In this document: positions 10,741 through 20,815 of the stretch, in pieces
Layout: each line of letters begins with the position of its first letter
How positions within the stretch are numbered: position 1 is the stretch's first letter
Source of the DNA: Hesseltinella vesiculosa
Lineage: Eukaryota > Mucoromycota > Mucoromycetes > Mucorales > Cunninghamellaceae
Direction: 5' to 3'
Assembly: GCA_002104935.1 (NCBI GenBank)
Contig: MCGT01000016.1
Location: 1 to 64,000, forward strand
Length of the DNA: 64,000 nt
Translations under genes and position numbers: made by a program
The notes under the pieces: generated by a model
The model's database searches: none
What the model saw: only the letters and a program-made list of their open reading frames with translations
Told to the model about the DNA's origin: nothing

Positions 10741-10885
10741 AAAAAAAAAAAAATAGCAACCGTTGAATCACTTTTGAGTGGTTGAGTCAGTGTGAAATTT
10801 TGCACAAGTGCGTAAATGCATGAAGGATGATGGTAATGAAAAAACCAGGTCGTCGATTGGTGAAGGCAAGCCTTTTTCGCTAAAA
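10741..10885 (-). repeat. dispersed repeat family R1, inverted partial copy
   Basis: This is the reverse complement of the 3' half of copy A: about 120 bp (10752-10872 against 10353-10476) match at roughly 85-90% by eye, including TTTTGCACAAGTGCGTAAATGC and TTGAATCACTTTTGAGTGG. Together with copy A it makes a stem with a spacer of about 275 bp. Confidence 0.75.
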
Positions 10886-11115
10886 AAGGTCGAAGCGGCG
10901 GAGCTGGCAAAAAAGACATCACGGGAGAGGGGGGGCTTGGTGCACTCTTTTTTTATTCTTTATTCTTTCCATCCGAATCAATAAATATCTCGTCATTCCA
11001 TCAATATACTGTAAAGGACATCAATTTATTACTTTTTAACTTTGCCTCAAAAGTTGCAGTATGAAATAAAAAATAAAAACGTTTTGACAAAAAAAACAAA
11101 AAGAAAAGGATTAGA

Positions 11116-11187
11116 TAGCTTGGCGTGGTTTCGATCCACGGACCTATGGGTTATGAGCCCATCGCTCTGCCCCTGAGCTACCAAGCT
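11116..11187 (-). tRNA. tRNA-Met (CAU), elongator type
   Basis: The 72-nt cloverleaf folds fully. The acceptor stem is AGCUUGG/CCAAGCU with discriminator A at 11116. The D arm is GCUC...GAGC, the anticodon stem AUGGG/CCCAU has loop CUCAUAA, and the T stem CGUGG/CCACG has loop AUCGAAA. The anticodon is CAU. The A1:U72 pair alone would suit a eukaryotic initiator, but the T loop AUCGAAA has no AUCG initiator signature and the anticodon stem lacks the three G:C pairs, so elongator is favoured. There is no intron. A T-run terminator lies just 3' (T-rich on the minus strand at about 11081-11110). Confidence 0.88.
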
Positions 11188-12773
11188 AACGACGATTTTC
11201 AAAGTGAGCACACAGTCACAATTTCCAGCCATTAAATTTTGCCAAGTCACGTGCACCGGGGAAATTTGTCACGGAACCGGGCCCGCTCGGGTTTTAGTTG
11301 AATCTGGTATTTTCCCGATTGGGTCCGACGCCGAAGCATGCCCGGATGGTAAAAGCTCCGGTTGGCCATCACGTGCCACAAGAGTTTTTTTTTGTTCCTC
11401 ACTAACAACCCTCTTTTGCCTTTATTTCATATTTTTTAGTCTTTAGTGACACTGAAACGAGCCCCTCATACACAAAATAATTTCTGAGCTGACAGTTGTG
11501 CGCTCAGCATTGATCTTGGGGTTTGGGACCATTTTGGGAAATTGAAACGCCGTGGCGAACAATATGACGCTGGCAGCTGGTTTTTTTTTTTTCTCTTCCC
11601 TTTTTCTGAATCTACTACTATTCATCTTTTGTCATCCAACGATCAACGACTTACACAATGCAAGAGGTATCATATACGCACGGGTATAGTTCAACTGAAA
11701 AGCTCGACGAGTACCGGCAGTCGTGTAATAGCAGGTGAATCAATGACAGGGGGATTAGAATAAATGAGAAAAAGTAAGCAGCTACAGCCAATTATTTTTT
11801 TACAGGGACATATGATAATTGCAAAGTAATCAACACGCATGGTCAAAGTATGATTGAAGAGCTTGGTGAGAAGAATCAGTAGGAGTAGCGTCTGTTTAAG
11901 TACTGGCAAGAGGAGGATGAAAAAATAGTGAGTGAGAGCTTCTTTTCTTTTACATGGGCTTGAAAGAGAGTTGAATCTAATGTGGGATTGATTGCACATC
12001 ATTAAGCAAAGAGGGTGAGCATGAGAGAGAGAGTGAAAAAGCAAGAAAAAAAAAAAAAAAAAAAAAAAAAAGCTCCAAGCACGCAGTAAAAAAAGGCAAG
12101 TGGATTTCGGCAAGCTAAAAATGGAAGGTGACGGAGCTACAGGGTTTGTAAAGAAAAAAAACGACGGGCAATAAGCTCAAGAAGAAGAAAAAGTGCAGTT
12201 GCATGGTTTCAAAGTATAATATATATTTATAAAGTGAGTTAATGATTGGTTCAACGTAAAAAAGACAGAAAACAAATCTCAAAAAAAAACAGGAGAATGA
12301 GTGCAGCAATTTAATGCTGTCATTTTTGATCAGATTACCTGGGGTTCCCTGGAAAAAGGTTAATTTTTGATTTTTTAAGCTGTTGAATCGGAGGTGTCAT
12401 GCATTTGCGTACTCGTGCAAAATTTCACATCGATCCAGTCCTTCAAAGGTACTGTGAAGCATCGCTTTTTTTTTTTTTTTTTTTGGGCGTTATCGATGGG
12501 CAGGAGCACGTTCTTGCTGAAAGCGTCATTGCTGAAAAAATCTGGGTGATTGGTGGGTCCCAATCCTATTTTATGTTTTGCAAATTCGGTCTCTCCAGCC
12601 AAAACAAAAGATGGAGGGAACAGGCAACGTGATGAAAAAAAAAAAAGAAACGCAGGACGCGGGGTTTGAAATAATAAAAAAAGGTTGCTGGCCCTTATTT
12701 TCCTTTTTCATTTTTTTCCTTCTACCTTCCCTCACCTTCCCACGTAATCATGGAAAGTTAATAGGTGTTTTTA
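11188..12773. other. gene-poor spacer
   Basis: No supportable gene was seen. It holds R1 copy B (12325-12482), an A29 run near 12044-12072, a stretch with higher GC (about 11240-11380) of unknown origin, and the T-rich region before the small ORF at 12774. Short ORFs here are driven by poly-A/T runs. Confidence 0.55.
12325..12482 (+). repeat. dispersed repeat family R1, copy B (internally deleted)
   Basis: It starts TGATCAGATTACCTGGGGTT, then GTTAATTTTTGATTTTTTAAGC and GAATCGGAGGTGTCATGCAT. It then jumps to CGTGCAAAATTTCACATCGATCC and ends in a T17 run. It lacks the middle segment present in copies C and D. Confidence 0.7.
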
Positions 12774-13013
12774 TTATGGCAGATCAGCACCATAGCTACC
12801 ATATGCTACAGGTTTAATAATCGTAGTGGTCCTCCTTTCGCCTTTATGAACGAGGTGGCCAAGTTCCATTTCCTCCGCCCCATCGCTTACCCAGCGTAAT
12901 CCATGACGTGTCTGCTCCTTGCTTGGCAATGTTCCTCCTCCTGCCATAGTCTTACCATTGACGCATTGATACTTTGCTGGTGCATCAGTGAAGGTAAGCC
13001 TAAGCTTAATCAT
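12774..13013 (-). CDS. possible small ORF, unknown
   Basis: The ATG at 13013 in good context (CACCATGATTAAG) follows a long pyrimidine/purine tract typical of promoters here and opens 79 codons (MIKLRLTFTDAPAKYQ ...). A GTAAGA donor-like site after codon 20 and a GTAAGC further on mean the true exon structure may differ. No domain was recognised and nothing in the neighbours explains it. It is kept because the start context is good and the frame is open, not because of homology. Confidence 0.25.
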   Translation of the reverse strand: MIKLRLTFTDAPAKYQCVNGKTMAGGGTLPSKEQTRHGLRWVSDGAEEMELGHLVHKGERRTTTIIKPVAYGSYGADLP

Positions 13014-13741
13014 GGTGACGCTCTCCTTTGTTTACTCTTTTTCTCTTCCTATTTTTTTTTTCTTTTTTTTTTGTAAAATAGAAAGCGATACGGCGTTGCC
13101 TTCATCATCCCTGCATTCATACTCCATCCATCGGCACCCTGGCTACGTCTGATGGCCCATCCTTCCTGCTATTGCCTTAATGGAACGACACCATTGTTTT
13201 GTCTTGTTCAACATGACCGCCATGGCCCCAAAGCTCGCCTTTGTGTCTTTTTGCATTTGCTGCTCTTATCTAGACACCGAATCCTTATGACCATGTAGTT
13301 TGATTGGCAGTGTGATCGTGGGGAGACAGGTAATGACAGGTAGCAAAAATTATATAAAGTTGGGTGTATGCTAGCAAAAGCTGACGTTCACAGAGCAGGT
13401 TTAGGTGTGCTGCGCATTGCCGTCCAGGTTTGTCGGTTCAAGGCTATGTCAGGAGGGAAAGGAGGAAGGGGGGCACTACGGTTCGGCACTATGGTTCAAT
13501 GTAGACGCCTAACTTTTGTAACAAAAAGACGGCTTGGGCAGCAGAAAAGAGCATTTATCAGACGTTGGCTGGCCTGGAGTCGGTCCCAATGGAGCAAACT
13601 CATTTACTGTGTTGGATGAAGTTTCCGCTTTTTTTTTTTCTTTTTTGTTAAATGTGAATAAATAAGGAAGCACTACTTGATAATAATAATACACCCATGA
13701 ACCAGTGGAGGAGAATTGTACCGTTGCGATTGTCGTCTTCT
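13014..13741. other. intergenic region, nothing recognised
   Basis: It contains the upstream region of the small minus ORF, a TATATAA-like motif at about 13351-13357, and the 3' flank of the trehalase gene. An 83-codon plus-strand frame at 13368-13619 has no recognisable features and is regarded as chance. Confidence 0.5.
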
Positions 13742-15820
13742 TTACAGAGGTGGCAATGGATAGGTCGTTGTAGAATTACAATTAGGTGCTGTCAAATTGG
13801 TGAACATGTCAAACATCCAAATGATCACGCCATTTGTCCAGCCAAATCCGACTTGCACTGTATCTATTGGTTGAAAAAAAAGGGGATGGGTCAAGCAGAT
13901 TTTTTTTTCAGTGGCGAGGTTTACATTCACCACCAGATCCTGCACTGTCAAGGGAAAGCACATCGAATTTTTCAAAAATATGGCCCGAATCTGTGGTGTT
14001 GGGAAGCTGGTTCAAGACACCAGGGAGACTACCACCGGTGGAGTACCATGAGCAAAAGGTGGTAGCGACGTTTCGCTCGGCGAGCACTTGCGCGAGCGGG
14101 GCAAATTTGGTATCACCCAACCATTCGTCCACATTGAACATGGCTTGAAGAGCCACATACTGAAGAGGTGGCCAGCCATTAGGGAAATCCCATTGCTGGG
14201 TGGTGTTGTGGGTCGAGGTGGTCAGGATGCCAGGGTATTTGGCCAGCGTGTCATAGGTCAGATCAAACACCTTTTCGAGCGTGGGTTTCGATCTCAGCAC
14301 TCGTTCGGGCACCGCCCCGAGCCAAAAAGGAAACAAGTTGGCGGGTGTGTACTCCGAATTTTTTTCCACACTGGTCAGGTTGAAGTCGAAAAAGCTGGCT
14401 TGAGCCTCATCCCAGAGAAGCACGTCCATGGCATGCAGTCGCTGGCTTGCTTGCTTGCGGTAGTATTCGCCCTGGCGCTTTGTCTTGCGGCGGTCTTCGG
14501 TGCCATAGGTGTCATGCCAATCGGCCAGCGTGGTTTCCATCGACCAGAGCAGTGCATTCAATTCCACAGGCACAATGCTTCGGGTGTCCAGAGTGCGCAG
14601 CAGGTCGGGCGAATAGTCTTTGATTTTGGACCAGCGAGAGGAATAGTCCCAGCCGGTTTCGGCGCCGGTGGCGAGATCAGAAAAGAGCGACACTTGCTCT
14701 AAGAGCGAAAAATGAGTGCCATTGACTACAGTGTTGTAGTCATCCACATAGGACTCAGGTCGAGGGCTTTCGTTGTGCACATTGTAGTGGTTCAGGCGGT
14801 AGCGCTCGCCATTTTTTCGGATCGTCACAGTCGTATTGTCGAGCCAGAAGACATACTCCTTGTCCAACACAGGAAGTGCTTTTTTCAAAAAGTCCACATC
14901 ATTGGTTTTTTCAAAATACAGCTTCACCATTTGTGTCAAAAAAGGCGGCTGGGACCGATTCAAATAGTAGATGCGTGCACCGTTCGCTGTAAATCAAGGA
15001 GAAAAGAGGAAAAAAAAAAAAAAAAAAAAGTAGGTTAGCGCTTTTTTTTTTTTTTTTTTTTCAGGGCCCACCACTTACGCATGAACCCATATGTATCCAC
15101 AAAGTCTAAAAAGTTTTCAATCATGTTGCGGGCCATATCATCAATGTCACCAAGCAGCAACCCTTGAATCACAAAAAAGCTGTCCCAGTAATAAAATTCA
15201 CGAAAGCGACCACCAGGGACGATGAAGGGATTTTTCACCGGCAGTGTAGAGCTCACACAACCATCGCAGAGCTTGGCTGTGTTGAAATTAAAAGCAAGCT
15301 CGGTCCAGAATTCATGAACGTCTTCTAGCCATTCACGATAAATAATATCATCGACCTGCATTAAAAAGGCGTTCGATCATGACACATTCCACTCCCTTTT
15401 TTTTTTTTTTACCCTGTCCAACCACGTCAGAGGCTCGACAGTGAAATTAAACGGCTCCAGCTCATAACCAGCGTCGAGGAAATTGGCATTTACAAAGGAT
15501 TGAATAGCATCTACGCTTGGATTTTGTCCAAGAGCATTGAAGGCTTGCATGACTTGATCTTCTGGGTTTTTGGTTGGCTGGAGAAAAGAAAGAGGGTTGG
15601 GTCATGCATTTTAGGGAGGCGCTTCTTTTTTTACCATATCGACAAAGGTCTTTGAGTCGGGGTACAGTTGAGCTAACTGCACAGTTTTTAATAATGGGCC
15701 ATCGCAATAGATGGGCGAGTTACAAGACCGTGGCGTATAGCTATCGCCTGAAGATTGGAGATCCACAGCAGCCACCAGCACTGTGCTTACAAGCCAACTA
15801 ATCACCGTCAACATACCCAT
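13742..15820 (-). CDS. secreted trehalase, glycoside hydrolase family 37
   Basis: Five exons (15635-15820, 15413-15577, 15079-15355, 13925-14986, 13742-13863) give 603 residues. It hydrolyses alpha,alpha-trehalose to two glucoses. The N-terminus is a signal peptide (MGMLTVISWLVSTVLVAA). Then come CNSPIYCDGPLLKTVQ and the two GH37 signatures: PGGRFREFYYWDSFFV (about residue 130) and QWDFPNGWPP. A glycine-rich GSGGEYTVQVGFGWTNG lies near the end. Several N-x-S/T sites fit secretion or wall location. The start is the first ATG before the signal peptide; an in-frame upstream TTG is ignored. It lacks the Ca-binding, kinase-regulated N-terminal domain of cytosolic neutral trehalases. The T-rich introns at 15042-15062 and 15400-15412 are typical of this genome. 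Confidence 0.93.
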
Positions 15821-16676
15821 TTGTCGGAAACTTTGAGATGATGTGGACAAACGGAAAAAAAAATGGAAGAGAGGAAGAAGAACGAGAATTATTTATTTAC
15901 CAAAAAAATTAGGCTACAAAAAAAAAAAAAAAAGCAACTTCCCTCGGGTTCATGCCTCGCCCCTCACCGGCAAACATTGGGCAAGGGCCAATTTCTTGAG
16001 GTGTCGTACTTTTTCACTCTCGGACATGAATGCCATTGGCCTGCAAACAAATAAATTGACGATCAAGAGCAACTAAAAATGGTTTAGCAGCCCTCCCCAG
16101 GTCCTCCCTTTTGCTCCAAACCTTGTGAATGGGAAAAAATGGAAAACAAGGATCTTCCCATCCATCGCCACAATCAGTAAGTTGTCAGCAGCAGCATCAA
16201 ACTACCACGCTCTTTTATTTTTAACAAAGAGAAAAAAAAACCCCAAAGGGTGAAGTCCTCGGGAATTAACTGAAGGAAGTGAAACAAAAGCAAGCGACAT
16301 GGACCTTTATAAATCACCACAAGCCAAGGAGACTGATCATGGTAAAAGGTAAGAGTCACTATGGTTTTTTTTTCTGCGTTCTCCCGACTCTGCTCAAACC
16401 TTTTTTTTTTTTTTTTGCTAAAGCATCGACGGTTTTACTCACGATCCCTTTTTTCCCTTTCTTGCATAAGATGTCCGAAAACCAACAGAATGTCATAGCG
16501 AGAAGTCAGCTCTTTTTCCCTGATGTCAAAATTTGACACGTCCCCTGATTTTTTTTTTTACGCTGGTCTGGTTCGACTCCTTCGGAACAATCGCACTTCC
16601 TCGCACGGATTCCCACCCTTGCTGTTTATGGATCCAATGTTTTCAAAGGGCCATGTGATCTATAAACTTGTTTTAA
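15821..16676. other. intergenic: trehalase promoter and NDUFAF5 3' flank
   Basis: Both neighbours read leftwards, so this is the trehalase promoter. It holds poly-A/T runs (15917-15932, 16402-16417) and a TTTATAAA at 16307-16314. No gene was seen. Confidence 0.5.
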
Positions 16677-18157
16677 TCAGAGGACTTCCTTCAACGACTT
16701 GGTGGCCGACCCTCGTTCTTTGGGTTGAGGCGTCACTTCCGATGGCTTCCAGCCAATCTACAGAAAAAAGAAAATCATGGTCATGCGTCTGTCTCCTCTT
16801 TCCAGCATCCGTTTACCATGTAGATGATCTGAAAAGTGGCTGGAATGGACCCATCCTCGTCACCGTGGAGTTCTAAAAAAATGCACAATGAGAAGGTTTT
16901 TTTTTTCCCTTGTCCAACATTTTTACCTTTGTAAATGGAGGCTGCGGCCATCAATGTGTCACGTTTCATAAATGGACGGCTGGACAGAAAAAAAGAATGG
17001 CGCAGAATGTGGATGAGCAAAGCATGGGTCACCCATTTCTTTCTTTTCTTTACCGAGTCAGCACAGCATTGTTTTCCCCCATGGCTCTCAAGTCATCCAT
17101 CAGTTCAAACGCAGACGGGTAATTCACTTGAATTTCGTCAATGTCGACGGTTGTCAAAGTAAATCCTGCTCGAGACAGCAATCTAGAGATGTCATTTGAA
17201 TCTACAGCCCCACGGTATATAATGCACATAGAATGAGTTGCTCAGCAATAGAGTATAGAAAACCTTACCTGCCATGGGAGAGACGCGTGGGGAAATCCCC
17301 CCTTCCCTTTCTACTTCGGCCAATTGCATCGACGTTCTGGAGGAGTCAAAATGTGATGGTCAGGTCATTGTCCACAAGAACGTCCCTTGTTCTAAACTTG
17401 CCTTAATTCAAACAGGGTATCCCCTCCAAACATAGCGCCAATAAACACGCCATCCTCTTTCAATGCTCGCCGGATTTGAATCAGGGCGCCGGGTAAATCA
17501 TTGACCCAATTCAGTGACAGGCTGCTGACCACTGCTTCCAAAGAGTTTTCTTCAAACGGTAGGTTTTCTTCATCCACCACCATACGTTCCACTTCCACTA
17601 GCATCCATAAAAAAAAGACAGTTGGTGTCATGCAAGTGGGATAGTGTCAAAAATTACCTTCGTAGTCTTGATCAGCATCGCGGTAGAGGGCTTTCTCTAT
17701 TGGCCCACAGAAAAAAAAGTGAGTCGTCTGGCTCGGCTAGGTTCCGTCAGGTCTTACCAGACATGTCACACATAATCAATTTGTTCAGCATATCACTGTC
17801 GACGTGCTTGACAATGTGGCCGCTACCAGAGCCCAAATCCACTACAGCATTGAATTCACGTTTGATATCCTATCATTTAAAAAAGGCGTGGATGGATGAG
17901 ATCCTGAGGTGTTCATGGCTCTTTTCAAAAGGTTAGTTTACAAGCAAGCGATCGGCCACACGGGCTGCCACTTCGTCTTTCAGGTAATCAACAATGCGGC
18001 TTTGTTCCTTGTCCGTTGCTGCTCGATCTCTTTGCAATTTCTTGGCTTGGCGATCAAATACTTGAAAGGCAGCTGGTGTGGAGGCTGTAGACGATCGTCG
18101 AAAGGATTGGCACAACGGCTGCCGTAAAATGCGAAATGGAGTGGACAGGGAAAGCAT
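16677..18157 (-). CDS. NDUFAF5: complex I assembly factor NDUFAF5-like methyltransferase-fold protein
   Basis: Nine exons (17942-18157, 17758-17869, 17658-17696, 17402-17597, 17269-17336, 17054-17201, 16927-16979, 16817-16872, 16677-16757) give 322 residues. NDUFAF5 hydroxylates an arginine of the NDUFS7 subunit during respiratory complex I assembly, using a SAM-methyltransferase fold (family knowledge). Seen here: a basic, Ser/Arg-rich mitochondrial presequence; [15 protein letters not shown]; the SAM motif [26 protein letters not shown]; and [27 protein letters not shown] and a C-terminal QIIYMIGWKPS are the family's ending. The intron after exon 4 begins GCAAGT, a GC-AG intron. Presence of this gene implies a functional complex I, as in filamentous fungi. 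Confidence 0.9.
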
Positions 18158-19211
18158 TTTGGAGAAGGATCGAAAAAAAAAAAATTGGGAAAGGAAGAAA
18201 AATCCGCTTTCAAGCCTTGGTACGCCTTTTTCGATTTTTTTTTTTACCCTTCATCCTCTACCCTTGCCAGCGACATTTCTGGGCAGCAGAAAATGGACGA
18301 CGATCTTAGCGTTGAAAGGACTCTACTTGGACACGACGACACGGGTGACCTTTGGCATAAGCCAGTCGGCCCCCCCTTGGGCAAGCAAGTAAGGAATTTC
18401 ACTGCCCGAGCCGCCCATGGCACGTTTCAAAGTCTTCTCTGATTGGCAGACAATCGCGTCTCCTCTCTTTTTTTAATTCATTTGGGAACAGAGTGGGTTT
18501 CTTGGAGGCATTGTGACCTGCCTGAACCACTGACACCTCCCCTTTCGAGAGCCATTTGGTTCTCGACTGTTGTGAAACGGCCTCGCAAGCCCATCCTGAT
18601 TCGCCCATCAGTGGGCCTTCACTCCGACGTCTCCACTCGAGCAAGCGCTGTCGTCTCTAGGCTTAGTCGTGTCCACAAACATCGCAGACTTGAAACGTTC
18701 CTGCACCATCGCTTCCACATGTCTGTACCCCTGTCCTACCAACGACCAACTCACTGTCTTGACTCCTGCGGTTCCTTGGCCGGACGGGTTTCTTACGAGC
18801 AGCCGAATACTACGGTGACTGGGATTGGCCAACCATGCCAGCTAGCCCTTTTTCCTTGAGAATCCAAAGCACACCAAGACTGGGTGATAGGTAAGGTCAA
18901 CTCTGTTTTGTTCATAAGCGCCTTGACCTACTTTTCTTCAACCTCTTCGCGGTTGAAGACATCATGGTCCTGTGGACTTAAAAAACCTCTCTCAGATAAT
19001 TGGATAGAAGAAAGAGCGGAAGCGTAAGAGACAGGAGCATCCCTTTTGATTGGCTGGTTTCATAAGCATGTTTTTTTTTTTCAGTGGGTGGCTTGCACTC
19101 AGCCGTCTATCCAAAAAAAAAAAAAAAAAAAAAAGAGGCGGAAAACTTTTTTTTCTTTCTTCCTTCTTCCCTTTGCCTTTTTTTTAAATCCTTCTTTAAA
19201 CAACATATACA
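18158..19211. other. unresolved region between NDUFAF5 and fibrillarin
   Basis: Two incompatible gene hints exist. Plus strand: an ATG at 18293 after a pyrimidine tract gives MDDDLSVERTLL ... HKPVGPPLGKQ, ending at a GTAAGG donor (18389); a later frame runs 18443-18859. Minus strand: an open frame ends at 18399 (FETCHGRLGQ), and a short segment (HDVFNREEVEEK, about 18930-18975) ends at a GTAGGT donor; their GC content is coding-like. I could not assemble a full gene on either strand and name no product. The T/A runs near 19070-19135 probably belong to the fibrillarin promoter. Confidence 0.35.
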
Positions 19212-20448
19212 ATGGCTTTTGATCGTGGTAGCTCTCGTGGTGGTGGCCGTGGTGGTATGTTGATCTGATGCTTTTTTATTGTGTGATCCATGAAAACTTA
19301 TACTTTTTCCTTCTCTCTTTATAGGCCGTGGTGGCGGTCGAGGTTCGTTTTTTGACATCTCGAATCTAATCGCAAACAACGATGTTTTCTAACCTTTTTC
19401 TTTCTTTTATCAGGTGGTAGCCGAGGTGGCCGAGGTGGTTTTGGCGATCGTGGCGGCCGAGGTACATAAACGAGCATTCAATGCCATGATCATTTTTTTT
19501 TTCCTCACCATTGCTTTTCAACTAGGTGGCGGTCGTGGCGGCTTTGGCGGCCGTGGTGGTGGCCGTGGTGGCAGCCGTGGTGGTGTTGGCGGCCGCGGAC
19601 GTGGTGCTCCTGGCCGTGGTGGCCGTGGCGGTCGTGGTGGCCGTGGCGGCATGGCTGCTGGCGGTGCCAAGGGTGGTAGCAAGTATGTGATCGAACCCCA
19701 TCGTCACGAAGGTATCTTTGTTGCTCGTGGCAAGGAAGACTTGTTGGTGACCAAGAACTTGGTGCCTGGTGAATCCGTTTATGGCGAAAAGCGCATCTCT
19801 GTGGATGGTCCTGAAGGTACCAAGATCGAATATCGGTAAGTGGTATAGACAAGTTCGTCCAATTTTTATACTGATGACTTTTTTTTTTTTTTTTGCAGTG
19901 TGTGGAATCCTTTCCGATCCAAGTTGGCTGCTGCCGTTTTGGGTGGTGTCGATCACTTGCACGTTGCTCCCGGCAAAAAGGTGTTGTACTTGGGTGCTGC
20001 CTCTGGTACATCTGTATCGCACGTGGCCGATGTGGTTGGTCCCCAAGGTGCTGTCTATGCTGTTGAATTCTCTCACCGTTCCGGTCGTGATTTGATCAAC
20101 ATGGCCAAGAAGCGTACCAACGTGGTGCCTATTATCGAAGATGCCCGTCACCCTCACAAGTACCGCATGTTGGTGCCCATGGTGGATGTGATCTTTGCTG
20201 ATGTTGCCCAACCTGATCAAGCCCGTATTATCACTCTGAATGCCCACCATTTCTTGAAGAACAATGGTCACATTGTCATCTCCATCAAGGCTTCTTGTAT
20301 CGACTCCACCGTCGATGCCGCTACTGTGTTTGCCCGTGAAGTCAAGAAGTTGCAAGAAGAACGCGTCAAGCCCCAAGAACAATTGACCTTGGAACCTTAT
20401 GAAAGAGATCACGCCGTCGTCGTGGGTCGCTATGTGCGCAACAAGTAA
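19212..20448 (+). CDS. NOP1: fibrillarin, rRNA 2'-O-methyltransferase
   Basis: Five exons (19212-19254, 19325-19342, 19414-19461, 19526-19835, 19899-20448) give 322 residues. It is the catalytic subunit of nucleolar box C/D snoRNPs, methylating pre-rRNA. The N-terminal glycine-arginine-rich domain (residues 1 to about 85, RGG and GGR repeats) is split over four exons, one only 18 nt long. The methyltransferase part is very conserved: [53 protein letters not shown], the SAM site [13 protein letters not shown], and VVGRYV near the end. The start is the ATG in CAATGGCTTTT. Codons are strongly biased (GGT, AAG, GTC), as expected for an abundant protein. All introns fall at the same phase (1) in the GAR part. 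Confidence 0.97.
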
Positions 20449-20815
20449 ACACTTCCATCCTCGACCCTATCATTTTCCCCCACCCCACCCTCTCTGCATC
20501 CTTCTTTGATTGTTTTTCATTTCATAGCCATTTTTGTTTCCCCTCCAATGACCCCTCTTCTTTTTTTTACCGTTATTACTATTTTGTCAGTCCTGTCTCT
20601 CTCTTTTTATCCCTCATCTTGTTAGAATGTAAATACTATCGAGACTCAAAATTAAAAAAAAAAAAAAAAGCCAAACCGTTGCTGTGTTGTCCGGCGTTCG
20701 TTGCAGAACAAGATTGGCCATCCAAAGGGCCGACCAAATCTCCTTTTTTCCAAAAAGGAAAGCGGCCAAAGAAAAAGGGTTCTTTCTCTTTCTTTGATCC
20801 TCCTTTTGTAACAGC
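20449..20815 (+). other. intergenic: fibrillarin 3' end and J-protein promoter
   Basis: It is pyrimidine-rich after the fibrillarin stop (20450-20600), with an A16 run at about 20652-20668. It is the likely 3' UTR plus the promoter of the next gene in the same direction. No further gene was seen. Confidence 0.6.

Larger units (their letters stand above)
9479..11115. other. gene-poor spacer with homopolymers and inverted repeats
   Basis: No supportable gene was seen on either strand. Contents: A/T runs (A29 near 9582-9610, A near 9945-9967), the promoter region of the transporter ending at 9478, and two oppositely oriented copies of a dispersed repeat (10252-10490 and 10741-10885). A short ORF at 9841-10227 reads through a poly(A) tract and shows no domain. 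Confidence 0.6.

Noticed and set aside
11240..11380. GC-richer block beside the tRNA gene, considered as an rRNA or second tRNA fragment
   Set aside because: No cloverleaf or rRNA-like core sequence could be found by eye.
14088..14702. 204-codon plus-strand ORF
   Set aside because: Antisense shadow of the trehalase main exon, which has all GH37 motifs.
19522..20412. 296-codon minus-strand ORF
   Set aside because: Antisense of fibrillarin, created by its biased codons; the Thr/Ala/His repeats mirror the GAR domain.
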